This document shows, in pieces, positions 19,084 through 27,466 of a stretch of DNA of 28,179 nucleotides; position 1 is the stretch's first letter; each line of letters opens with the position of its first letter. Source of the DNA: Nemertoderma westbladi. Taxonomy: Eukaryota > Xenacoelomorpha > Nemertodermatida > Nemertodermatidae. The stretch covers positions 1 through 28,179 of the forward strand of contig JAUCBJ010006479.1 in assembly GCA_032718475.1 (NCBI GenBank), written 5' to 3'. The notes below the pieces were generated by a model. That model was not told where the DNA came from. It was given only the letters and a program-made list of their open reading frames with translations, and searched no databases. The translations under genes and the position numbers were made by a program.

Positions 19084-19290
19084 TTAAAAAAAAGTAACAA
19101 AAACTAGCTAGTATAAAAAATTTGAGGGGGGTGTGCACAAAACACACTAGTACCCGTCTCACGAAAGTCATAAGCTTTCCACCGTGCTTATTTTCTCCAT
19201 GCCTTTCCCCTACGTATTCGAAGGTCCCCCCCACCTAACTTCCGGATCCATGACCCCGGGTAACAGAAGTGGTCCACATGCTCAAGCATA

Positions 19291-20689
19291 CACTGTCATA
19301 CAGTAAACTGAGGCAGAATTAAGAATAAATGGCAAAGTGAAACTGAAATTCATTGAATTTAATCTTAATGACCAGAACTAACTAATTATTATTGCAAAGC
19401 TACTCGTGAAAACTGTATGTAATGTATAAGTAATAATCGAATAAATATCATATACTAGCACCAGCAATGAAATAGACTTATTTAAGCACAAAGTTATCAT
19501 TCATGGGTGTAGGGCGTATAGTCAAGCAGACAGTGGCGACCATTTGAAATAAACCATCATGATCATAAACCATTTGAAATTATGTTATATTTTACATAGT
19601 CCGCATTGAGCAATTTTTTCTAGAACACTATTTATCTTAACGACAGATGTTTTACATAGCAACAATAATGAATTAACACGCAAGGGTATATTTATCTATT
19701 TAGACACTGGTCAATCATAAATAAGGAGAACCCAAGCTCGAGAAAATAAAAACTTAAGGAATAAGGATTATGTTTGCAGTTATGAGTTACAAATTTTGTA
19801 ACATTGTAGTGTTATGGCAAACACTGTTACTGGTAGTGAACATGTAATACATACAAGGCTCGATGTGCAATTTGGAGCTCATCACTGTGGCCAAGTAATG
19901 CACCGACATACCTGTCTGTTATGAATATATGCTGTCAGCACCCTAACTCTCGCTAGACATGTATCCTCAAGAACTGGTGGAAAATATGTTGGAAATATGT
20001 TAATTCGAATGTTGACTTTGTGGCCGACGCATTTATGTACAGAATGGCGCAGGTTTATCCTTTTCGAAGTACTGTAGCAGTGGTTTCCAAAACTGAGATG
20101 TTGTTTCTGTAAGGTGATGTTCGGTATTACCAGTGGACCGTGAAATGAAAGGTGAAAGACTGTCGATGAAACAACTTCTGCATTTGCAGTAATTACTTTT
20201 AGTTGAATGTTTGATAATATATTTATTAACACGTTATCACAGTCCTTGTTCGTACACTTGCAATAAAAATTGAAAGCCCAATTTACAAATTGTTCCCACA
20301 TCCAACCAAAGTTTGTAGGCTATAGTGGCGGCTGCCGGCTGCATATTATCTACAGCCGCTCTCCAGAATAATACTTGCGAGCCCGCTCTGCTTATATTCA
20401 TTCTTGACTGCTGCAGTTTCCTTTAATTCTAAATTTTACATCTGAAATAAATAATACTTTCATTATATTTTGTGCAAGATAATTCGCAATGCTAGGTTAG
20501 CTTTGCAGGAATTAAAAGTTCTAGGAATTCGAATAATATATCAATATCTGCATTATACAATAGTAAAAAAAGCCAATCAAACAGTCGGACTGAAGGCATC
20601 TCTTCGAAGATATGGAGGGCCTTTAGTCACAATCAAAATTCATCCCTCTCCAGGGAAAATTCACAATTCCAATTTGGACTAAAGGTTAA
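19291..20689. other. gene-free spacer
   Basis: No gene is recognised. The 139-codon minus ORF at 19882-20301 has no recognisable motif, domain or compositional bias. The upstream part of the LINE remnant may extend a little beyond 19290 (a YGSxxxxMW-like string in another frame near 19300), but it is too decayed to place. Confidence 0.45.
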
Positions 20690-20832
20690 CTAAAGCCTCT
20701 CCCAAAGAAAGGAGACCTCGGTATACCAACACACTATCGTGGGATCTGTCTGCTTGTGGTAGCTGCCAAAATATACAATAAAATGATTCTATATAGGATT
20801 AGGCCTCACATAGAGAATGTTGCTCTTTTATG
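20690..20832 (+). pseudogene. LINE reverse-transcriptase fragment
   Basis: The frame reading LKPLPKKGDLGIPTHYRGIC and then VVAAKIYNKM followed by RIRPHIE matches the conserved palm/fingers block of non-LTR reverse transcriptases (consensus P-KKGDL...YRGI.LL...KI..K...RI). It is cut off at both sides: a stop lies just before it and unrelated AT-rich sequence follows. Opposite strand to the LINE tail at 18241-19290, so it may be a separate insertion. Not functional. Confidence 0.8.
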
Positions 20833-21422
20833 TTGCGTTTTATTCACATTTTTTGTATGTAGGCCTATGTTATAAACAAATAAAGTTGAAAAAATATTTC
20901 TATCATAACAAAAAAAATCTGCCATATTTTAAAATAAATAAATAAAATCTGAAATATTAAAAAAAAAATACAATAATATTGTATAAATGCTGGGTAACGG
21001 CAATATGTTCCAGAACATTTATATGTATCAAAACTTAAAAATAGCTACATAAAAAGTATTATAAAATGATCAATAATGCTTGATAGGGCCGTGGTGATGG
21101 AGACGTTTTAAAATTCTTTTCCAACAACAATTGTAAAGCGAAAATACAAATCTTTTTACATATAAGTATTATACAATATTCTATATATTAAATGGTGGTG
21201 CACATTAAGTATATTACCTTTAAAATTGACGTAACAACTTCGATAGAATCGGGTTCCCAAAATAGTTAGGTCTTCAAGCCCACCATCTCCCAAATCCAAC
21301 GGAATCTTCAAATTTCCAGCTAATTCTTCGTATCGTGGCAATCTTGTTTCGCAAATGGCAAAAGTCCTTTCTCATATTTCTATCGCTGCATTTTTCTAGC
21401 GTTTCCAACTTTTGGATTTTTT

Positions 21423-21454
21423 GGATCTATCGCCTTACATAAGGCGGTAGATCC
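21423..21454. repeat. hairpin, 15-bp arms
   Basis: GGATCTATCGCCTTA pairs with TAAGGCGGTAGATCC, with one mismatch that would be a G-U or A-C pair in RNA, around a two-base loop (CA). No transcription unit is evident here. Confidence 0.7.
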
Positions 21455-21555
21455 AGATAAGGCAATCTTTCTCAAAACTAAATGTCACTATTAATCACAA
21501 TATATTTTAATTAATTTAGTCAAAGCACTCGTCGTCCCCAACTCTCTTTAAGGTC

Positions 21556-21659
21556 ATTTTCATTGCCTAAATGTAACTTATTACTGCAGTGTTTTGAATC
21601 ATAATAAATTTTCATTGCCTAAATGTAACTTATTACTGCAATGTTTTGAATCATAAAAA
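21556..21659 (+). repeat. 52-bp direct repeat, two copies
   Basis: ATTTTCATTGCCTAAATGTA starts at 21556 and again at 21608; the copies differ at very few positions. A recent local duplication. Confidence 0.9.
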
Positions 21660-22250
21660 CATAATATTCTAGAATGTTTAATGTTGTTGCTAACACATTC
21701 TCTACATAGATTAACATTTTTTTGGTAATTTTGTTATGATTTTATCCTCCAAACAAACGGCAATAAAAAAAATTGCTCAACCTTTCCCAAAGTCTTTATA
21801 GCGAAAATTTATTGTTATAATGTTGAACAACATCATGAGCAAATAAAATTGCAGTCATACGCTGGAGAACGGTTCGTCAGTAAAATGTACCAAGCGTCTA
21901 CTCGACTAGTAGGTGTATAATGGTAGGCCTAGTTTTGTAAGCGTAATACAAACAAGGCGTACTATATACAAGGCCATGCCATCGAGTTAACTGGGGGCGG
22001 TGACTGGGGGCAAGATTTTTTTTTACAACAATTTGATATTTTGATATGGGAGGAATTCCTTATATTTTCATTTGCTGCAATTTGGTCAATGGACGTAATT
22101 GAAACATCCTCGTTAAGTAAGATACAAAATTTTATGGTAGCTAGTGTTTTAGGTAGGTTTAGCTAGTAGTTTCGACACTGGTTCCGACATCCTACTTCCC
22201 TCTATAAATATTTTGTAGAAGCTAGTTCTTGTTACTATTTGTATAGAAAA

Positions 22251-22325
22251 TGTTCCAGAAGATGTTAGCTATTCATTTTTAAAAAAAAATTATGTTCTAG
22301 AACAAATATTTTTTGTTCTAGAACA
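22251..22325 (+). repeat. palindrome module 5 (957-bp element, left arm)
   Basis: Sites at 22251 (TGTTCCAGAAGA), 22293 and 22314 (both exact TGTTCTAGAACA): spacing 42 then 21 bp, spacer AATATTTTT, the same as module 1. Preceded by GCTAGTTCTTGTTAC. Confidence 0.9.
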
Positions 22326-22538
22326 TTTTTTAGAAACAAATCAGGATTCAATTTAAAACGCATGGGAATCGTTCTAAAACGTGTTTAAAATCAATAAAAA
22401 AAATTGTGAAAAAAAATATTGTGAAAAACTTTTTGAACAAAATAAATTTTGAAATTTTTTTTTATTGATTTTAAACACGTTTTAGAACGGTTCCATGCGT
22501 TTTAAATAGAATCTCAATCTAGATTATTTTCTAAAAAA

Positions 22539-22613
22539 TGATCTAGAACAAAAAATATTTGTTCTAGAACATAATTTTTTTAAAAAAATGAATAGCTAAC
22601 AACTTCTGGAACA
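22539..22613 (-). repeat. palindrome module 6 (957-bp element, right arm)
   Basis: Sites at 22539 (TGATCTAGAACA), 22560 (exact) and 22602 (ACTTCTGGAACA): spacing 21 then 42 bp, spacer AAAAATATT. Followed by GTAACAAGAACTAGC. Confidence 0.9.
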
Positions 22614-23053
22614 TTTTCTATACAAATAGTAACAAGAACTAGCTACTACAAAATATTTGTAGAAGGAAGTAGGATGTCGGAACCGGTGTCGAAACTACTA
22701 GCTAAACCTACCTAAAACACTAGCTACCATAAAATTTAGTATCTTGCTTAATGAGGAGACTTCAATTACGTCCATTGACCAAATTGCAGCAAATTAAAAT
22801 TTATAGAACTCTCCCCATATCAAAATATCAAATTGTTGTAAAAAAATCTTGCCCCCAGTCACCGCCCCCAGTTAACTCGATGGCATGGCCTTGTATATAG
22901 TACGCCTTGAATACAAACAGGCATTACATACGCCTTAATTCAAGAAAGAAGAATTAAAGGCAGAACCCCGCAAACAAAATATAAATAAGTGCATTAGTTA
23001 CAAACTTTCTGCCTCAAATAAAGGCCTTCTTCAGGTGCTGTAAATAGGATGGT

Positions 23054-23059
23054 TTTATT
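23054..23059 (-). terminator. candidate poly(A) signal for Aven
   Basis: TTTATT on plus reads AATAAA on minus, about 70 bp after the Aven stop codon, a normal distance for a short 3' untranslated region. Confidence 0.5.
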
Positions 23060-23129
23060 TAAATTCCAAACAGAAACAAGTATTGTTTTCCAAGTGCGAT
23101 AAATAACAATAAGACACCATGCGGTAGCG

Positions 23130-24089
23130 CTATAGAACGCTGTCCAACCAATCTTCTAAATATTTGGCGGCAATATCGTCACTCTGGGGCTCCGTAGTTA
23201 ACAATTTTGAGTCCTTGTTTTGATTATCTAGTAATTCCTGGACACCAATGTCATCAATAAATTGGTTTCCGGTAGGTTCCTTCTCAGGTAATTTTTTACC
23301 GATAAGCACAGCTGTAACTGTTTGGGCTTTATCTGGCTCGAGTTTGGAGTTGGAAGACGAAATTCTAAAATCCAATGGAGTGACACCTCCTCCATCCAGA
23401 TTGGCAGAGGGCGGCGGTGCATCCCTGGTAGTTTGGGGAAAAAAAGATAAATTGAGTTTATGTCGATGGATATCAGCCTGTGATTTATTTCTATCGTTGA
23501 CTTCCTGACTTCCGTCGGAGTCCGTACAACAACTATCCTCGCCGTCGTAGATTTTCTGGTAATTATTAGCTTCTTCTGTGAATTGCTCGATTTGTTCTGA
23601 CGTGAAGAATTCCTCGGAAATCCCTAAACGTTTGGGCAACGGGATACATTTTAACGCGCGACTTATCTCAACCAAATCAACGCGAAACATGTTATTATTC
23701 CCCTCATCAGATACTATTTTATCCCAATCTAACTCGTCTCGAAACCGGAACTGGGATGAAGCTTCTTCTGGTTGCTGATTGGCTAGTTCCCCAAAGTCTC
23801 TCCCTCCTCTGGGAAGGCCGTCAGCGTCAGTTTCATCCGGTTCCGTCTGGTCATCATAACGGGACCAGTTACTGAGGACTCTTCTTCTAGCAAACAACCT
23901 ACTGGAGTCATCTTCATGGGTTATCTGTGTGTTTTCTTCTGGTTGTGTCGTTTCTGTTATTTGACTTTTGGTGGTGCTGCCCACTTTTGTAACTTCGCTT
24001 GGACCTACCCCCTTCCTGAGACGCTGGGAGTGATGCTTCTTGTTTTGTTGTGATCTCCGATGTTCTTCTCGCCTTATGGATTTATCCAT
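23130..24089 (-). CDS. AVEN: Aven, apoptosis and caspase-activation inhibitor homologue
   Basis: A 319-residue intact ORF. Aven binds Bcl-xL and Apaf-1 and limits caspase activation; it also acts in ATM signalling and in translation of certain mRNAs. Family signatures: SNWSRYDD at 73-80, SSQFRFRDELDWD at 111-123 (counterpart of SQFRFADEKEWD in human), a following SRALKCIPLPKRLGI helix at 143-157, an IGVQELLD motif near 281, and the C-terminal YLEDWLDSVL, which mirrors the human ELEDWLDSMI tail. Residues 1-30 are strongly basic, but the long RG/RGG-rich N-terminal region of mammalian Aven is missing; human Aven is 362 residues. The ATG follows an in-frame TAG two codons upstream. No introns. 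The middle is low-complexity and poorly conserved. Recognition rests mainly on the two conserved blocks and the C-terminus. Confidence 0.9.
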   Translation of the reverse strand: MDKSIRREEHRRSQQNKKHHSQRLRKGVGPSEVTKVGSTTKSQITETTQPEENTQITHEDDSSRLFARRRVLSNWSRYDDQTEPDETDADGLPRGGRDFGELANQQPEEASSQFRFRDELDWDKIVSDEGNNNMFRVDLVEISRALKCIPLPKRLGISEEFFTSEQIEQFTEEANNYQKIYDGEDSCCTDSDGSQEVNDRNKSQADIHRHKLNLSFFPQTTRDAPPPSANLDGGGVTPLDFRISSSNSKLEPDKAQTVTAVLIGKKLPEKEPTGNQFIDDIGVQELLDNQNKDSKLLTTEPQSDDIAAKYLEDWLDSVL

Positions 24090-26005
24090 AATCTAACTGA
24101 CATACAGGGCAGCTAATGCAGTACCGGTAATAGTTACCGGTATTGTATGGAAATTTAATCCAAGGCATACCGCATAGCTATAGTCCAGTAGTCCTGTAGT
24201 CTGACAGTAGAATCTATGCTGCTATCAAGGCCTACTACTGTAGTATAGTAAGTAGTAGGCTATCGCTGTATCGTATCGCTACAGTAGACTTATCTAGTAG
24301 GCCATGGCTGCTATATAGTGCTGGTACAAAGGCAGCAAGGCAAAACAAACAACAATATGGAACTTTTTACTTTTTATTAACTAAGACCATTTATAAAAAA
24401 AGTTTACGTTTTTTCCCCATGTAATACGTCATTTTATTCTTGAATTGGTACTTTTTGTTACTTAATTCTTTAATAAAACGTACAGCGATATAGTGTTATA
24501 AAATAAATTGAACTATAGGGCCTAGTATTTATACTACTCTATATTGCTTCCATAGTCACTGCTATTCTAATTATTGTACTCTTCAGCTGCTGATGCTGCC
24601 TTACTCAATGTTAAATAATTTAGTGTTCTCGAATATTCTTTACGTAACTAGAGAGCCGCTTAACAACATAAACCAATATTGGAAATTGAGTTCCGTTTTT
24701 GAGTTCGCCTTGCAGACACTAAAGTTGCAGTAACTTTTGAGTGCGTGAATAGATTTTGCTCAAATTGCTTGCAAACCTTTTCTACGTCGATGCTGTTTCA
24801 ATACATTCAAGAAAATTTAAGAAATTCCACCAAAAATATTTTATTTTACATTTTCGCCGGGAAAAGAGTAAAATTAATGCAATCATATTTACTTTTTTCC
24901 CAAAGGAAAAAAAGTGCAATTCTCCGGATTTTGGTCTCAATTCGAGCGAAAAAGTAACAATTTAAGAATAAAATATACAATATAATTAATATGGAATTCT
25001 CAGATACTGTAGGTACACCCTCCTCTCCATGCAAAATATTCATTTTTTCTATTCTCAGCTCCAATGTTGGCATTGTACGGACGGTATACGAATTTATGCG
25101 GACAATTGACTGAATGAACAGGCAGACACAAAAGCTACATATCTGCAGACAGAACTCCTTTCTTTTATTTACAGTAAAATAACACTAATTCTAATAATTA
25201 AATAGAACAGTAGGCCGTAGGCCTGTTATGGTTTTCTTTAACCACCATTTATTTATTATTAGATAATAATTAACCATATACATGTACTGTACTGTATGGC
25301 TGGAGGATCTGGGTACGGTGATTCAGTAATGGTGATGGCCCCATGTTACGTGTATCTCCACTATCAGACTAAAAGGCAATGGTGACATGTGTGGAATTTG
25401 TTTGTAGTATGCCAAGAACATTAGAACATTGAGATATATGGCAATACTTAAGAAATAATATACATATATTTATGTTGATATTGAACTACCTACAGTACAT
25501 TACAGCAGTAAGTTAAATAAAATAAAGTTAGAAGGCCTAATACGTTCATTTTTTTAATCATTATGTCTGGAAAGTACGGTGGCTGAATGTGGCCATAAAT
25601 AATTACATTAATTGTTAAATTGAGAAAGGAAATTAATTAAATATTTAAAACATTATAAAATTAATTTATTGAAATATAATTATATGAAAAAAAAAATAAT
25701 TAAAAATAAAATAATTAAAACCAAAGAATTAATGAAATAATTCTACTAGGTACCGGGTGCGGTTATTATGATCAGTTGAAGCAGTTTGTTCAACAGTATG
25801 AAAAAAAAAGTGAAAAGGGTCCAGCTTATAGCCCTCTAGGGTCCACCTTGAATTCCATTTTAATTTGACTTTAAAATTTAAACAATTAAATTTCCCATCT
25901 TTGGTGAGCATGCTGTCTTAAACTCTATAGGCTGACGCTGACAGCCAGTAGTACGGTACATACTTCATGACAGTTAGTATTTTGTAATAGACCAACTTAC
26001 TGTAG
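24090..26005. other. intergenic region between divergent Aven and MFS genes
   Basis: Aven reads left and the MFS gene reads right, so this 1.9 kb must hold both promoters. The Aven-proximal part has short GTAGT and GTACCGGTAATAG-type repeats. No clear TATA box or gene is seen. It also carries the dispersed repeat at 24708-24975. Confidence 0.5.
24708..24975 (+). repeat. dispersed repeat, copy 2
   Basis: Partner of 2090-2360. Shared words in order include TTGCAGACACTAAAGTTG, GCAAACCTTT, AATTTAAGAAATTCCACC and GAGCGAAAAAGTAACAATTT. The short ORFs that overlap here are by-products. Confidence 0.85.
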
Positions 26006-27466
26006 ATGGCTTCAAAAGATTACCAAGACGACAGTGATAATGGTCAACAATTGCCGGATATCGCGAGCTCCATCGTAGATTACCATCCCTTACGACCGGC
26101 TAATGAATCCAACAAATTGTCGAAACGCGGTATCCTCGCAATATTCGGCGGCTTCCTGGTAAATATAACCCTCGGCATCTCATACACTTTCGGTAACATG
26201 AGTCCTTATATTGTTTCATATATACGTGTTCGTTCTACGCCGGACGATCTAACAGACGACACTATGACATGGTGTTTCGGGTTAAATTTAATAGCGTACA
26301 GTCTCTCTACGCCGTTGGGAGGTCTGGTGGCGAGGAATTGGGGTTCTCGCGCCCCTGTCATACTGGGTTCGTTGCTCTTTAGCGGGAATCTGGCGGCGAC
26401 TTATTACTCAATCCAACAGGGTTTCGTCTCCGTGTTGGTCACCTACGGGTTTGTCATGAACGTTGGCGTTGGTATCATGTACGTCTCCCCGTTTATGATG
26501 GCGCAGGTTTGGCTCCCGCATCACAAAGGGTTGGCCAGTGGTCTGGTTCTTAGCGGTTATGGTGTTGGTGGAATCATTTTCAATCAGATCGAAACTTTCT
26601 TTATAAATCCAAATAACCTATCTCCAAATTATTCCGATCCAAAAGATCCCGACTCAGTTTATTTCACACAGAAGGAAATCCTCGATAGAGTCCCTCTCTC
26701 GTTCGTTGTACTCGCCATATCTTACGCCGTTATACAAGCTATAGGGGTCTGTTTGATGAAAGACAAACACAGAATTACAAGAGTCGGATCCAGGCAACGT
26801 TTGGACTTCAACCCCGCTGACAAATCACCTAAATTTATGCTAAAAACGGCTTTTTTCTACCAGATGTATTCGATTAATGTAGCTGTACAGCTTGTAATAG
26901 GATTCATAAACTCTTTATATAAAACTTATGGGGAAGGTTTTATACCAGATGATGAATTTCTCGCGAGTATTGGATCCGTTAGTTGCACTGCTAATTGTTT
27001 GGGGAGGTTGTTTTTCGGTTTCGTCGGTGATAAATGTGGCATGAAACCGACGTTGGTGTTTATTTGCGCTATGGTCTCTGTTTTCTCGACAACCATGTTC
27101 TTATGTCCTTATGGCGGACGTTGGATGCTTCTCGTATGGGTCTGGATGGTATATTTCGCAATGATGGGTACCACTACGGTTCTCCCTGCTATGATCACCA
27201 CACAATACGGACCATCCCATTCGACTCTAAACTACAGTTTAATTTGCAACGCAGCGTTTATTGCAGGTATTTTGGCGCCGATTTTATCAACAACTTTGCA
27301 AGTTTACTTAGGTTGGGGTGCGTCTTTCATCACATGCGGGTTTATTCTAGCTATTAGTATGGTGGTTGCTATGTCAATGAAATATAAAGGTGACCAAACT
27401 TCCAACATAACCAAAAATAATATTGAAAATTCGATTCAAAGTGAAATCGGACCTGTGATTGCTTAG
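26006..27466 (+). CDS. MFS transporter, oxalate/formate antiporter-like
   Basis: A 486-residue intact ORF with the 12-helix pattern of the major facilitator superfamily. A polar N-terminal tail (1-40) precedes TM1 (about 43-63). MFS motif A appears in the 2-3 loop (GGLVARNWGSR, 105-115) and again in the 8-9 loop (GFVGDKCGMKP, 338-348). The stretch GYGVGGIIFNQIETFFINPN (184-203) is typical of the OFA/YhjX-like branch, with the usual insertion before TM6 (NLSPN to LDRVP). A long central loop lies at about 252-280; TM12 ends near 458 and a polar C-tail follows. OFA members exchange organic anions such as oxalate and formate, but the substrate here cannot be read from sequence. An in-frame TAG directly precedes the ATG. 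No introns. It may act at the plasma membrane. Confidence 0.9.
   Translation: MASKDYQDDSDNGQQLPDIASSIVDYHPLRPANESNKLSKRGILAIFGGFLVNITLGISYTFGNMSPYIVSYIRVRSTPDDLTDDTMTWCFGLNLIAYSLSTPLGGLVARNWGSRAPVILGSLLFSGNLAATYYSIQQGFVSVLVTYGFVMNVGVGIMYVSPFMMAQVWLPHHKGLASGLVLSGYGVGGIIFNQIETFFINPNNLSPNYSDPKDPDSVYFTQKEILDRVPLSFVVLAISYAVIQAIGVCLMKDKHRITRVGSRQRLDFNPADKSPKFMLKTAFFYQMYSINVAVQLVIGFINSLYKTYGEGFIPDDEFLASIGSVSCTANCLGRLFFGFVGDKCGMKPTLVFICAMVSVFSTTMFLCPYGGRWMLLVWVWMVYFAMMGTTTVLPAMITTQYGPSHSTLNYSLICNAAFIAGILAPILSTTLQVYLGWGASFITCGFILAISMVVAMSMKYKGDQTSNITKNNIENSIQSEIGPVIA

Larger units (their letters stand above)
18362..19154. mobile_element. 793-bp foldback element with 9-bp target duplication
   Basis: Ends are GGTACTAGTGTGTTTTGTGC and its complement, followed inward by a C run (left) or G run (right) and then TTTTTTATACTAGCTAG. 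The flanks CGTCTCACG at 18353-18361 and 19155-19163 are identical, a 9-bp duplication; if the element is taken one base longer at each end it becomes 7 bp. Nine bp and long TIRs would suit a Mutator-like element, but there is no transposase. The interior holds four palindrome modules, two direct in the left half and two inverted in the right half. The insertion splits a LINE tail. Confidence 0.9.
18241..19290 (-). pseudogene. LINE reverse-transcriptase C-terminal remnant, split by an insertion
   Basis: Reading minus from 19290 there is LINE-type sequence: VDHFCYPGSW, then GGGDLRIR and GKAWRK before a stop. After a frame shift come GERHGENKHGGKLMTF, then LLKDDVLEDADN and DSDLWR, ending at a stop (18241-18243). 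The VDHFCYLGS-like and DIR-IGKAWR-like motifs, and the final HG-RG-x-TF...D.W pattern, are typical of the C-terminal end of non-LTR retrotransposon polyproteins. The region between the two parts is missing. The reading frame crosses 19155 to 18352 exactly if the 793-bp element and one target copy are removed, so the element inserted into an existing LINE fragment. Family assignment beyond LINE is uncertain. Confidence 0.75.
20833..21944. other. gene-free spacer
   Basis: AT-rich with no recognised gene. Contains TGTTCCAGAACA near 21006, a single-mismatch version of the module palindrome, ATTCTAGAAT at 21666, a hairpin and a 52-bp direct repeat. Confidence 0.5.
21953..22909. mobile_element. 957-bp almost complete foldback element, 8-bp TSD
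   Basis: The element starts CAAGGCGTACTATATACAAG and ends with the complement. Arms of about 450 bp (21953-22405 and 22452-22909) are nearly identical inverted copies around a loop of about 50 bp. AATACAAA flanks it on both sides (21945-21952 and 22910-22917), an 8-bp duplication that fits hAT-type insertion, by inference. No ORF is present. Each arm carries one palindrome module and a box GCTAGTTCTTGTTAC. An extruded single strand would form a very long stable hairpin. Confidence 0.93.

Noticed and set aside
19882-20301. 139-codon minus-strand ORF
   Set aside because: No motif, helix pattern or composition unlike the flanks; the length is plausible by chance in 28 kb.
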